Shown: positions 1 to 7,796, counted from the stretch's first letter. The stretch is DNA of 32,895 bases from an uncultured Brachyspira sp. (GCA_944392715.1 CALXXQ010000209.1:1-32895), one strand, 5' to 3'. The notes: generated by a model not told the origin, from the letters alone. Numbers and translations: made by a program.

Positions 1-127
1 ATAATGAATTAAAAAATAAAATATTAGAATTAAATATATTAAAAAACATCAAAGATGAAGTAGAAGAATTCTATAATGGCACACAGGCAATAGGAAATAT
101 TATAATGAAATTTTCTTCAAAAGATGA
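1..127. repeat. Terminal direct repeat, left copy (circular overlap)
   Basis: These 127 bases are identical to 32769-32895. The overlap lies inside one ATP-grasp gene, and the reading frame is continuous if the ends are joined. This is what an assembler leaves when it opens a circular molecule at a fixed k-mer overlap; 127 is a common maximum k-mer (inference). It is not a biological repeat. The unique circle is 32,768 bp. Confidence 0.95.
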
Positions 128-182
128 GATGTTAGAAAAAATGGATAATATGAATAAATATATTAAAGTTATAGTTGAATAA
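1..182 (+). CDS. ATP-grasp protein, 3' end (continues from 31775)
   Basis: This is the C-terminal end of the ATP-grasp gene that begins at 31775. Base 1 is the second base of a codon and the frame runs to TAA at 180-182. Its last residues (LEKMDNMNKYIKV) match the end of the complete paralogue at 1088-2284 (LEKMDNMDKYIKV), which confirms frame and identity. The joined gene is 1,176 nt and encodes 391 aa. A gap of 51 nt separates it from the WbqC-like gene, so the two are probably co-transcribed. It appears broken only because the circle was opened here. Confidence 0.9.
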   Translation, partial: NELKNKILELNILKNIKDEVEEFYNGTQAIGNIIMKFSSKDEMLEKMDNMNKYIKVIVE

Positions 183-233
183 TATTATTATATGTGTTAC
201 TATTACTAAAAGCATCATAGGTTAATTTTACAT

Positions 234-1040
234 ATGAATATTGTTATACAACAACCTTTATTTTTTCCTTGGTTTGGATTTATTGATCTAGTAAAAAATG
301 CAGATATTTTGGTATTTTATGATGATGTTCAACTTCCAACTAAATCTACTTTCATTAACAGAGTTCAAATAAAAACTTCAAATGGTATATTATGGTTATC
401 TCCTCCAATAAATAGGAGTTATTCAAAACATAATAATATTAATGAATCTTATTATATTAGTGATAATAAGTGGAGAATTAATCATATTAAAACATTAGAA
501 AGAAATTATAAAAAAACTAAGTATTATAAAGAAATGATGAATATTGCAGAGGATGTATATAATTATACAAGTAATAATATTTCAAATTTTAATATATACT
601 GTTGTACTAAATTATTAAAATATTTTAATTATTTTGGAAAAATTATAAAATCATCTGATATTAATGTAATTGGTAAAAGTACAGAAAGACTTGTTAATAT
701 TTGTAAAAAATTAGGGGCTAATCATTATATAACTGCTCATGGAGCTAAAAATTATTTAGAACATGAAAAATTTGAGTATAATTCTATAAAAGTGAGTTAT
801 ATTGATTATAAATACAATGAATGGAATCAATTATATGGAAATTTTACACCTTTTGTTAGTGTATTAGATTTAATATCTAATGAAGGTAAAAATTCTATTG
901 ATTATTTAAAATCAGAAATAGTTGATTGGAAAATATTTAAAGAACAGAACAGAACAGAACAGAACAGAACAGAACAGAACGTTCTTATATATAGTTTATA
1001 TACTAATTTATTATTTTATAAAAGTCAAGCAGCTGCTTAA
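234..1040 (+). CDS. WbqC-like family protein with repeat-encoded C-terminus
   Basis: The 268-aa product opens with IVIQQPLFFPWFGFIDL, followed by a YDDVQ stretch and FINRVQIKT. This is the usual N-terminal pattern of the WbqC-like family, found in O-antigen and surface-glycan loci; the biochemical role of that family is not well defined. The start is ATG 234, with only a weak AGG upstream. The family-like part ends near residue 235. The rest is encoded by eight AGAAC units (RTEQN repeats) and a 19-residue tail that ends inside a terminator hairpin. Losing or gaining one unit would swap this tail for a very short one or for a hydrophobic one. It lies between two ATP-grasp paralogues, suggesting a shared substrate. 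The family call is firm; the function is inferred from context. Confidence 0.82.
   Translation: MNIVIQQPLFFPWFGFIDLVKNADILVFYDDVQLPTKSTFINRVQIKTSNGILWLSPPINRSYSKHNNINESYYISDNKWRINHIKTLERNYKKTKYYKEMMNIAEDVYNYTSNNISNFNIYCCTKLLKYFNYFGKIIKSSDINVIGKSTERLVNICKKLGANHYITAHGAKNYLEHEKFEYNSIKVSYIDYKYNEWNQLYGNFTPFVSVLDLISNEGKNSIDYLKSEIVDWKIFKEQNRTEQNRTEQNVLIYSLYTNLLFYKSQAAA
941..980 (+). repeat. Tandem pentanucleotide repeat (AGAAC)8
   Basis: There are eight perfect AGAAC units in the coding end of the WbqC-like gene, read as RTEQN. The unit contains no T on the sense strand, so no frame can meet a stop inside it. A unit length of 5 means each gain or loss shifts the downstream frame. In the present frame translation runs to TAA 1038-1040, inside the left arm of the following hairpin. 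Another frame stops at 993-995, about 32 nt before the hairpin. The third reads right through it. Confidence 0.95.
981..1036 (+). repeat. 56-bp block duplicated at 30187-30242
   Basis: The segment after the AGAAC tract is identical to the one after the AGAAC tract at 30132-30186. In both places it leads into a gcagctgc hairpin and a similar T-rich, AAGG-containing lead-in to the next gene. The two genes upstream (WbqC-like and formyltransferase) are unrelated, so the block moves or is copied as a module: repeat tract, spacer, terminator, ribosome-binding site. Confidence 0.9.
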
Positions 1041-1065
1041 ATCAATTTTAAGCAGCTGCTTTTTA
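1026..1065 (+). terminator. Intrinsic terminator/attenuator between WbqC-like and ATP-grasp genes
   Basis: The arms 1027-1040 and 1048-1061 are perfect complements (14 bp, extendable to 15 with A1041-T1047), and a T-rich run follows. The upstream gene's stop codon TAA 1038-1040 lies within the left arm, so the last ribosomes would hold the hairpin open. Only about 22 nt separate it from the next start at 1088, leaving no room for a promoter. The downstream gene must be reached by read-through. Confidence 0.85.
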
Positions 1066-1087
1066 TTTTAAATTTTAAGGAATATAA

Positions 1088-2284
1088 ATGAAAAAGGTAT
1101 TATTACTAGGTGGAACACATTTTCAAATTAACTCTATAAAAGCCTGTAAAAGACTTGGACATTACACTATAACTTGTGATTATAATCCTAATAACCCTGG
1201 ACACAAATTAGCAGATGAATATTATGAAGTAAGTACTTTGGATAAAGAAGCTGTATTACAACTAGCAAAAAAATTAAAAATAGATGGCATAGTATGTTAT
1301 GCTGCTGATACAGCAGCTATAACTGCTGCTTATGTAGCTGAAAAAATGGGGCTTCCAGGGCAACCATTAAAATCGGTAGAAATACTAACTAATAAAGATT
1401 TATTTAGAAAATTTTTATTAGAAAATGGATTTAATTGTCCTAAAGCTAAAGGATATACTTCCGTAAATATATCTGAAGCTATAAGTGATTGGGAAACATT
1501 CAAAAAACCTATTATGGTAAAGCCAGTAGATTCTGCTGGAAGTAAAGGAGTATCTAAAGTAGAAAATAAAGAAAACTTAGAAGAAAAAATTAAATATGCT
1601 TTAAGTTTTTCTAGAAATAATAGATTTATAATAGAAGAATATGTAGAAAAAAATGGGTATCAAATAGCTGGTGATGGTTTTTCTGTAAATGGTAAGTTAG
1701 TATTTAGATGTTTTGCTAATGAACATTTTAATCCTAATTCAATTGTTCCAATAGGGGAAAGTTTTCCTTATAACCCTATTAGTAAATATGCTTGTGATAA
1801 AGTAGATAAAGAAACACAAAAATTACTCAATTTACTAAATATGAAAACAGGAGCATATAATTTTGATGTTAGGATAGATAATAATGATGAAGTAATATTA
1901 ATGGAATTAGGTCCTAGAAATGGTGGAAATTTAATAGCTGAAGTTATAAAATATGCAACAAATATTGATACAGCAGAATATACAATAAAGGCTTCTTTAG
2001 GGGAAGATTGTAATGATTTACAAATGAAAGAAGTTGAAGGATTTTGGTCTTGTTTTATGATACATAGTAAAATTAATGGTAAATTGAAAGAAATCACAGT
2101 TTCTGATGAATTAAAAAATAATATAGTAGAATTTGATATTTTATCAAAAATTGGAGATAGTATTTTATCATTTGATAATTCTGGTGGCACTATAGGTACC
2201 ATGATATTAAAATTTTCATCCATGAACGAAATGCTAGAAAAAATGGATAATATGGATAAGTATATAAAAGTGTTAACAGAATAG
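1088..2284 (+). CDS. ATP-grasp ligase-like protein (paralogue 1)
   Basis: The 398-aa protein has the layout of carbamoyl-phosphate-synthase/biotin-carboxylase-like ATP-grasp enzymes. A Rossmann-like N-terminus (VLLLGGTHFQ) is followed by the lysine-bearing strand IMVKPVDSAGSKGV near residues 141-154. FIIEEYV follows, and then the metal-binding acidic strand VILMELGPRNGGN near 269-281. Such enzymes activate a carboxylate with ATP and join it to an amine or another nucleophile. The substrate is unknown here; an amino-sugar acylation is plausible from the neighbouring aminotransferase and formyltransferases (inference). The start ATG follows TTTTAAGG. It is close to the gene at 31775/182 throughout, so the two arose by duplication around the WbqC-like gene. 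Expression probably depends on read-through of the terminator just upstream. Confidence 0.85.
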   Translation: MKKVLLLGGTHFQINSIKACKRLGHYTITCDYNPNNPGHKLADEYYEVSTLDKEAVLQLAKKLKIDGIVCYAADTAAITAAYVAEKMGLPGQPLKSVEILTNKDLFRKFLLENGFNCPKAKGYTSVNISEAISDWETFKKPIMVKPVDSAGSKGVSKVENKENLEEKIKYALSFSRNNRFIIEEYVEKNGYQIAGDGFSVNGKLVFRCFANEHFNPNSIVPIGESFPYNPISKYACDKVDKETQKLLNLLNMKTGAYNFDVRIDNNDEVILMELGPRNGGNLIAEVIKYATNIDTAEYTIKASLGEDCNDLQMKEVEGFWSCFMIHSKINGKLKEITVSDELKNNIVEFDILSKIGDSILSFDNSGGTIGTMILKFSSMNEMLEKMDNMDKYIKVLTE

Positions 2285-2326
2285 ATATAATTTTAGTTAT
2301 AAAATCAATTTATTTTAAGGTATTAT

Positions 2327-4261
2327 ATGAAGCGTTTAACTATATTCACCCATCATGATAAAGATAATATTATAGATGATTATGTAATATATTGGCTAAA
2401 ATATATGAATAAATTATCTGATATAATTTTCGTATCAAATAATAATTTACCAAAAATAGAAATAGAAAAAATAGAAAAATACACAATAAAATATATAGTT
2501 GGTGAACATGAAGGTCGCGGTGAAATTAGTTTGAAATTAGCATATTTATATGCTTATAAAAATCATATTTTAGAGAAATATGATTGGTTAATAACTGTTA
2601 CAGATTCAATATATGGACCTTTCTTTGACATAGAACCATTTATGATAGAAAAAGAGAAAAAATCAGACATAGCTTATGGATTTAATAAAAGAAGAAACCC
2701 AACAGGATCTGAAAATATTATAGATTTTTTTATGGGTATGCCTAAAAAATTTTTTCTTAATCAAGATTTTATCAAATTTATACAAGATATAAAACCAAAA
2801 CAAAATAAAGAAGAAGCCGTCGTTAAAGGAACATATGTAGTATCAGATATGCTAAAAAATATTGGAATAAAACTTGAAGGTTTTTTTAATGATGAAGACC
2901 CATACTCTTATAAATATGATCCTACTAAACCCGCATTTTATGAAATGATAAAAAAAGGATATCCAATTATAAGAAAAACATTATTTACTTTAAATATAGA
3001 ACATATAGAAAATATAAAAGATTATCTAAAATTAAAAGATATAGTACCAGAAGAATGTTTTAATGCTATGCAAAAAAATATTGAAAGGGTAGTATCAAAG
3101 GAATATTATAAAATTAATATGTATTATCCTAAATTATCGAAGTCAATTAGGGATAAAAGAGATATAATTAATATAAGGTATAAAGAAAAATATAATTATC
3201 CTCTAGAATTTTTAGAGGTAACTACTTTTTTAGATAAATTAAATTGGTTTAAACTAAATTACCATTCAAAAATTATTATTGAACTTACAGATAAATATGC
3301 AGTTAGACAATATGTTAAAAATAAAGTTGGAAAAGATATATTATTACCATTATTGAATGTTTACAATTGTAATGCTGAAATACTATATAATTTAGATATA
3401 GATCAGCTTCCAGATAAAGTTATATTTACTTCAACCATAAATGAACAAAAAGTATTTTTAAATAAAAATGATGATAATTTTGATTATCAATGGGCAACTT
3501 CATTAGATATGTATGGTAATAAAAACTATAATTTATTTTTATTACCAATACTAGATGCTTATCACAATAAATATTTTGAAAATTTTGAGTGGGGATATAA
3601 GTATATAATTCCACGTTTATTAGTATATGATAATACAAATGATATATATGAACATAAGTTAAGTTATAAAATAATGTGTTTTAATTCTAAACCAACTGTT
3701 ATTAAAGTTAATATTGAAGAAAATGATAAAAAATATGCTAATTTTTATGATTTAAATTGGAAATTACTTCCTGTAACACAAGAATATCCAAACACATATT
3801 ATGAATTAAAACCTCCTAGTTATATTAATGAACTAATAGAAATATCAAAAAAACTTTCTGAAGATTTTCCATACTTTATAGCAATAGATTTTATAGGGCA
3901 TGAAAATAATTTCTACTTTGAAAAATTTGATTTTTATTCTGATGACATTTTAGCATCATTGAGTAATAAAGAATATGATATAAAGTGGGGTAAACTTATA
4001 AATAAACCAGCAGAAATGAATGAGTATTTTTCTTTAGACAATGATACATATTTGAATACTTTAATAAACTATGATCATTTATTAATAAAAATGCATACTT
4101 ATATAATACCTCAACTACGTAAAGAAATAGAAGAAAAAAATAATATTATTATTAAAAAAGATGAGATAATCAATAATCTAATTAATTTTATTAATAAAAT
4201 AATATGGTGGATTCCAATAAAGAAAATAAGGGACAGTATTAGAAGTAACTTACTAAAATAA
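2327..4261 (+). CDS. RgpF-like glycosyltransferase fused to a TupA-like ATP-grasp domain
   Basis: The 644-aa protein has two recognisable parts. Residues about 1-245 follow the rhamnan-synthesis protein F (RgpF) pattern: TIFTHHDKDNIIDDYVIYWL, DIIFVSNNNL, then DWLITVTDSIYGPFFDIEPF. Residues about 285-580 follow the TupA-like ATP-grasp pattern: KLNWFKLNYHSK, DKYAVRQYVKNKVG, LPLLNVY, KIMCFNSKPTVIKV, NFYDLNWKLLP, EISKKLSEDFPYFIAIDF and a final Y-F-E-K-F strand. The C-terminus is the shared tag IIWWIPIKKIR at about 625-635. It probably transfers a sugar and ligates a carboxylate onto a surface glycan. SD AAGG lies about 8 nt before ATG. Domain calls come from recalled motif patterns; the substrate is unknown. 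Confidence 0.78.
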   Translation: MKRLTIFTHHDKDNIIDDYVIYWLKYMNKLSDIIFVSNNNLPKIEIEKIEKYTIKYIVGEHEGRGEISLKLAYLYAYKNHILEKYDWLITVTDSIYGPFFDIEPFMIEKEKKSDIAYGFNKRRNPTGSENIIDFFMGMPKKFFLNQDFIKFIQDIKPKQNKEEAVVKGTYVVSDMLKNIGIKLEGFFNDEDPYSYKYDPTKPAFYEMIKKGYPIIRKTLFTLNIEHIENIKDYLKLKDIVPEECFNAMQKNIERVVSKEYYKINMYYPKLSKSIRDKRDIINIRYKEKYNYPLEFLEVTTFLDKLNWFKLNYHSKIIIELTDKYAVRQYVKNKVGKDILLPLLNVYNCNAEILYNLDIDQLPDKVIFTSTINEQKVFLNKNDDNFDYQWATSLDMYGNKNYNLFLLPILDAYHNKYFENFEWGYKYIIPRLLVYDNTNDIYEHKLSYKIMCFNSKPTVIKVNIEENDKKYANFYDLNWKLLPVTQEYPNTYYELKPPSYINELIEISKKLSEDFPYFIAIDFIGHENNFYFEKFDFYSDDILASLSNKEYDIKWGKLINKPAEMNEYFSLDNDTYLNTLINYDHLLIKMHTYIIPQLRKEIEEKNNIIIKKDEIINNLINFINKIIWWIPIKKIRDSIRSNLLK

Positions 4262-4270
4262 ATATATGTA

Positions 4271-4298
4271 TTGATTTTTTTATAATTAAATATATAAT
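4271..4298 (+). promoter_or_regulatory. Promoter of leader module 1
   Basis: TTGATT (4271-4276) and TATAAT (4293-4298) are separated by 16 nt. The same sequence pair and spacing occurs in the two other leader modules. Transcription would start near 4305, only a few bases before the leader ATG at 4309, giving an almost leaderless leader ORF. Confidence 0.7.
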
Positions 4299-4308
4299 GT
4301 ATATTAAT

Positions 4309-4371
4309 ATGAGAACACAACACAACACAACACAACACAACACAACACAACACAACACAACAAATAAATAA
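4309..4371 (+). CDS. Putative repeat-encoded leader peptide 1 (short frame)
   Basis: ATG 4309 opens 20 codons made almost wholly of the CACAA tract (Q-H-N-T-T repeats) and ends at TAA 4369-4371, before the hairpin at 4394. A second frame stops at 4365. The third frame (codons starting at 4361, 4364 and so on) stays open through both hairpin arms to TGA 4421-4423. With nine repeat units the leader is in a short frame; one more unit would put it in the long one. No Shine-Dalgarno is visible, and translation is inferred only from position and from conservation in three modules. Confidence 0.4.
   Translation: MRTQHNTTQHNTTQHNTTNK
4316..4360 (+). repeat. Tandem pentanucleotide repeat (CACAA)9
   Basis: Nine perfect CACAA units lie between a promoter and a terminator hairpin, upstream of the radical SAM gene. 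The tract has no T on the sense strand and is open in all frames. It occupies the same position as the 7-nt repeats at 12214-12276 and 13231-13286, in otherwise homologous leaders. Confidence 0.95.
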
Positions 4372-4393
4372 TATTATTTTAAATAAAAACTAT

Positions 4394-4434
4394 AATCACA
4401 TACTATTTTTTTATAGTATGTGATTTTTTTTTTT
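4394..4434 (+). terminator. Attenuator-like terminator of leader module 1
   Basis: The arms 4394-4406 and 4413-4425 form a perfect 13-bp stem with a six-T loop, followed by a run of about ten T. The start codon of the next gene is only 20 nt downstream, so this hairpin sits inside that gene's own leader and does not simply end the previous gene. Confidence 0.85.
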
Positions 4435-4453
4435 GCATAATTGGGTTAATGAA

Positions 4454-5404
4454 ATGGATAAGAATATAATAGATAAAATTGTATGGTGGATACCAAATAA
4501 AAAATTAAGGAATAATATAAGAGAATATTTAATTGAATTAAATGAAATAAAAAATTATATTATATATACCAATAACAAAATAGATAATTATTATAATAAA
4601 ATAAAAAAATTAACTCCAAAAACTCATATAGATTTTATAGAAATACATTTAGCAGAACATTGTAACCTTAATTGTTTTAGTTGCACACATTTTTCACAAT
4701 TAGCTGATGAAGAATATTATGATTTAACTTCTTTTGAAAATGATATAAAAAGACTATCTCAAATAACAGATGGATTAATAAATAGATTTCACTTAATGGG
4801 TGGAGAGCCATTACTAAACAAAAATTGTAAAGATTATTTTTATATTGTTAGAAAATATTTTAAATATAGTGCTATATGGCTAGTGACAAATGGTATATTG
4901 CTTAATAAACAAGAAGATGATTTTTTTATATCTTGTCAAAAAAATAATATAGAAATACATCCAACTAAATATCCAATTAATATAGATTGGGATTCAATTA
5001 AAAAAATTTGCAAAAAATATAATATACCTCTTATATTTTTTAATAATGAAGAGGTAGAAAAAGAAAGTAGAAAAAATATATTATCTTTAGAAGGAAAAAT
5101 GGATCCATTTGAGAATTTTCTTAATTGCTATTTAGGTTCAAATTGTATAGCTCTAAACTGTGGGAAAATTTTTACTTGTGGTTTATCTTCAAATATTAAT
5201 CATTTCAATAAAAAATTTAATACAAACTTAAAAATAACACAATACGATTATATTGATATATATTCTGTTAATAATTATAAAGAAATATTAGAATTCTTAT
5301 CTAAACCAATACCATTTTGTAGATACTGTCAATTTGATAAATGGAAAGGTATGGGAAAATGGCTTACATCAAAAAAAATTATTGATGAATATTTAGATGA
5401 TTAA
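4454..5404 (+). CDS. Radical SAM protein with N-terminal WWIP tag
   Basis: Starting at ATG 4454 the product is 316 aa. A TTG at 4433 would add seven residues, but the ATG start gives MDKNIIDKIVWWIP, matching the starts of four other proteins here. The tag WWIPNKKLR lies at 11-19. The radical SAM cluster is C70-x3-C74-x2-C77 (CNLNCFSC), followed by LMGGEPLLN, the usual glycine/glutamate motif that helps bind SAM. Later cysteines (CYLGSNC, CGKIFTCG, FCRYCQF) suggest an auxiliary iron-sulphur cluster of SPASM/twitch type. It probably carries out a radical modification of a sugar or peptide in glycan assembly; the substrate is unknown. Its leader carries the CACAA repeat and a terminator, so expression may be phase variable. 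Confidence 0.82.
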   Translation: MDKNIIDKIVWWIPNKKLRNNIREYLIELNEIKNYIIYTNNKIDNYYNKIKKLTPKTHIDFIEIHLAEHCNLNCFSCTHFSQLADEEYYDLTSFENDIKRLSQITDGLINRFHLMGGEPLLNKNCKDYFYIVRKYFKYSAIWLVTNGILLNKQEDDFFISCQKNNIEIHPTKYPINIDWDSIKKICKKYNIPLIFFNNEEVEKESRKNILSLEGKMDPFENFLNCYLGSNCIALNCGKIFTCGLSSNINHFNKKFNTNLKITQYDYIDIYSVNNYKEILEFLSKPIPFCRYCQFDKWKGMGKWLTSKKIIDEYLDD

Positions 5405-5456
5405 TATATTATCTAAATGTTTATAATATAGTACTTTATTATATATAAATTTTATA

Positions 5457-5485
5457 TTGACTTTTTAATAATTCAACAATATGAT
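5457..5485 (+). promoter_or_regulatory. Promoter for methyltransferase/GT8 pair
   Basis: TTGACT (5457-5462), 17 nt, TATGAT (5480-5485). The expected start is near 5492, just ahead of the SD AAGGA at 5501-5505 and ATG 5513. It gives the 5513 gene a promoter that does not pass through a repeat or terminator module. Confidence 0.65.
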
Positions 5486-5512
5486 ATCTAAAAGTTTTAA
5501 AAGGATTATAAA

Positions 5513-6580
5513 ATGGATAAAGATACTATTAATCAAATAGCATGGTGGATTCCAAATAAGAAATTAAGAGAAAACATAAAAAAATATATGTATAAAATCT
5601 TGGATATAGATGAAAAATTAAATTACATAAATAATAATATAGAAATAAATAATAAAAATTATTCATTTGATAGTATTTATACAAAAAATGATTATCAATT
5701 TCCTTTAGTATGTACATCTCAAATTTGTAATCAAGATTTTTTTTCATTACCACTATTTCAATATTGGTCAAACAAAATCATAGATTATTGGAATTTTTAT
5801 CTAGAAAATACTGAAAAAACATTTAATACATCAATAAAAAAAGGAATAACTATACATAGAAAGCTATGGGAATTTGTATACATTATACAAGCTCTATATG
5901 AAAATAATTGTTTAAAACCAGGTAAAAAAGGTCTTGCTTTTGGAGTAGGAATGGAACCTTTACCTGCATTATTCGCTTCTATGGGATGTAATATTGTAGC
6001 TACAGATTTATTTGCAGAAACTGAAGAAGCAAAACAATGGGCATCTCATAATTTACATGCAGGTAATAATTTAGCAATGTTAAATAAATTTAATATTTGT
6101 GATAATGAAACATTTTTTAATAATGTATCATTGAGAGGTTTAGATATGAATAATATCCCTGATGAGCTAAATGAACAATTTGATTTTAACTGGTCTTCTT
6201 GTGCTTTAGAACATATAGGAGGATTAGACAATAGCATAGATTTTATAATAAATAATTTAAAAACACTTAAATCTGGTGGTATAGCTGTTCATACTACAGA
6301 ATATAATTTAAGTTCAGATGTAGATACAATATTAGATCCTGGATGTGTTGTATTTAGAAAACAGGATATATTAAAAACAGTAAAAAAATTAGAAGATCTT
6401 GGTCATCATGTATATCCTATAGATTTTAGACAGGGTAAATCTATAGCTGATAATTTCATAGGAATACCTCCATTTCATGGAGATGATTTATATATAAGAA
6501 TAAAACTTAATGATAACAACTCTGGGGGGGGGGTATATAATAACCTCTATTGGATTAATTATAAAGAAAAAGTAATTTAA
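5513..6580 (+). CDS. SAM-dependent methyltransferase-like protein, WWIP tag, poly-G near 3' end
   Basis: The product is 355 aa and starts at ATG 5513 after SD AAGGA. The tag WWIPNKKLR lies at 11-19. A class I methyltransferase core follows, with GLAFGVGMEPLPALFASMGC near 140-159 as the SAM-binding glycine loop, IVATDL as the acidic second strand and FNWSSCALEHIGGL as the later motif. It probably methylates a nucleotide sugar or glycan (inference). A run of ten G at 6524-6533 encodes the glycines before the last 17 residues. One G fewer gives a different 13-residue tail; one G more truncates after GI. The GT8 gene begins 13 nt after the stop without a clear SD, so coupling is likely. Confidence 0.75.
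   Translation: MDKDTINQIAWWIPNKKLRENIKKYMYKILDIDEKLNYINNNIEINNKNYSFDSIYTKNDYQFPLVCTSQICNQDFFSLPLFQYWSNKIIDYWNFYLENTEKTFNTSIKKGITIHRKLWEFVYIIQALYENNCLKPGKKGLAFGVGMEPLPALFASMGCNIVATDLFAETEEAKQWASHNLHAGNNLAMLNKFNICDNETFFNNVSLRGLDMNNIPDELNEQFDFNWSSCALEHIGGLDNSIDFIINNLKTLKSGGIAVHTTEYNLSSDVDTILDPGCVVFRKQDILKTVKKLEDLGHHVYPIDFRQGKSIADNFIGIPPFHGDDLYIRIKLNDNNSGGGVYNNLYWINYKEKVI
6524..6533 (+). repeat. Homopolymeric G10 tract
   Basis: Ten consecutive G occur within a very AT-rich gene, 20 codons before the stop. Long G tracts in surface-glycan genes are classic slipped-strand contingency sites in AT-rich bacteria such as Campylobacter. Here slippage changes only the last residues of the methyltransferase and where ribosomes stop before the next gene. 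Confidence 0.9.
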
Positions 6581-6593
6581 ATTGGTTTTTATT

Positions 6594-7796
6594 ATGGAAA
6601 ATGATACTATAATAACATTTATTACAGATAATAAATATACAATACCAACTACAGTAGCAATTTCTTCAATAGTTCTTAACAAAAATCCAAATTCTAAATA
6701 TACCATTTATATAATAACTTATGAGCTATCAGGCGATAATAAAAATATTTTAATTGATTTAGTAAATAAATATAAAGAAATTAATATAAAAATTATTGAA
6801 TATGATACAAAATTAGAATTTAATAATATAAAAATAAATTCCTACGTATCTAAAACAGCTTTAATTAAATTTTATATAGCAGATATTTTGAATAAACATG
6901 ATAAAGTATTATATGTAGATTGTGATATAATAGTTTTAAATGATTTAACAGAACTTTTTAATATAGAACTAGAAAATAATTATGCTGCCGTTATAAAAGA
7001 ATATAATGTTATGGAAATTATGCAGCATCATAAAAAAATTAATGTAGAAGAATATTTTAATTCAGGTGTTATGTTATTAAATACAAAAAAAATTAGAAAT
7101 GAAAATATAGGGGATAAATTAGTTTATTATAAAAAAAATGTTTTTAATTCTTTCATGGACCAAGATACCTTTAATTCTGTATTTAATGAGAAAGTAAAGT
7201 TTATACATCCTAAATATAATTGGCTTGTAAATGTTATGGATTATTATGAAAAAGATGTATTAGAAAAATTCTTTAAATATGACTTAAGTGAAAATATCAT
7301 TATTATGCACATGGCAGGAGAAAAACCATGGAATGATAACATTGCATATAAAAATTTTTTCGACTATTATTGGTATTATTATCAATTCACATATGCATAT
7401 GAAAAAGATAAATCATATTATACTATAAAAATATCAGATCAGAAAGTTAAATTATTAGAAAATAATCTTGTTAATTCTATAAACAATTATATAAATGATT
7501 TAGAAAATAAAATTAATAATTTAGAAAATCAAATTTCTAGTTTACAAAATCAAAATTCTAGTATACTAAATCAAATTAGTGATATTAAAACTGAAATTAA
7601 TACGGAAATAAAAAATAATATAAATTGGATAAAATCCTTTGGTATATATAATGATAAAAATAATATATATATATATATATTATTCATAAAATTATCTATA
7701 AAAATTGATACAAATGATAAAATTAATAAATTAGTTTGGTGGATTCCAAATAAAAAACTAAGAGATAAAATCAGAAATAGATTATTAAAATACTAA
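6594..7796 (+). CDS. Family 8 glycosyltransferase with coiled coil and C-terminal WWIP tag
   Basis: From ATG 6594 the product is 400 aa; a TTG at 6582 would add four residues but has no support. GT8 hallmarks are present. IITFITDNKYTIPTTVAISS forms the N-terminal nucleotide-binding strand, VLYVDCDIIVLNDL holds the DxD metal site (D109, D111), and NSGVMLLNTKKI, DQDTFN and HMAGEKPW follow near 156-246. After the catalytic domain come a heptad-rich coiled coil (about 285-340, NLENQISSLQNQ type) and an I/Y-rich stretch encoded by an AT dinucleotide run. The end is the tag VWWIPNKKLR. The family transfers hexoses with retention of configuration. A coiled coil beside the tag suggests assembly with partner proteins (inference). 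Confidence 0.87.
   Translation: MENDTIITFITDNKYTIPTTVAISSIVLNKNPNSKYTIYIITYELSGDNKNILIDLVNKYKEINIKIIEYDTKLEFNNIKINSYVSKTALIKFYIADILNKHDKVLYVDCDIIVLNDLTELFNIELENNYAAVIKEYNVMEIMQHHKKINVEEYFNSGVMLLNTKKIRNENIGDKLVYYKKNVFNSFMDQDTFNSVFNEKVKFIHPKYNWLVNVMDYYEKDVLEKFFKYDLSENIIIMHMAGEKPWNDNIAYKNFFDYYWYYYQFTYAYEKDKSYYTIKISDQKVKLLENNLVNSINNYINDLENKINNLENQISSLQNQNSSILNQISDIKTEINTEIKNNINWIKSFGIYNDKNNIYIYILFIKLSIKIDTNDKINKLVWWIPNKKLRDKIRNRLLKY
7663..7680 (+). repeat. (AT)9 dinucleotide run inside the GT8 gene
   Basis: Nine AT units encode I/Y alternation between the coiled coil and the C-terminal tag. A slip here would shift the frame and remove the tag while leaving the catalytic domain whole. In such AT-rich DNA the run may be incidental. 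Confidence 0.7.

Noticed and set aside
1768-2223. Minus-strand 151-aa ORF within the ATP-grasp gene
   Set aside because: It lies wholly inside a strongly conserved plus-strand gene and shows no known motif.
4111-4353. Minus-strand ORF rich in C/V/L repeats
   Set aside because: It is the reverse reading of the CACAA tract and of the end of the RgpF/TupA gene; the tract is open in every frame, so the ORF is a by-product.
4433-4453. TTG start of the radical SAM gene at 4433
   Set aside because: It lies in the T run of the terminator; ATG 4454 gives the same N-terminal pattern as the four other N-tagged proteins.
6524-6533. Poly-G run as a sequencing artefact
   Set aside because: Exact length could be off by one, but such a run in a glycan-modification gene has a well-known biological precedent and the gene is intact around it.
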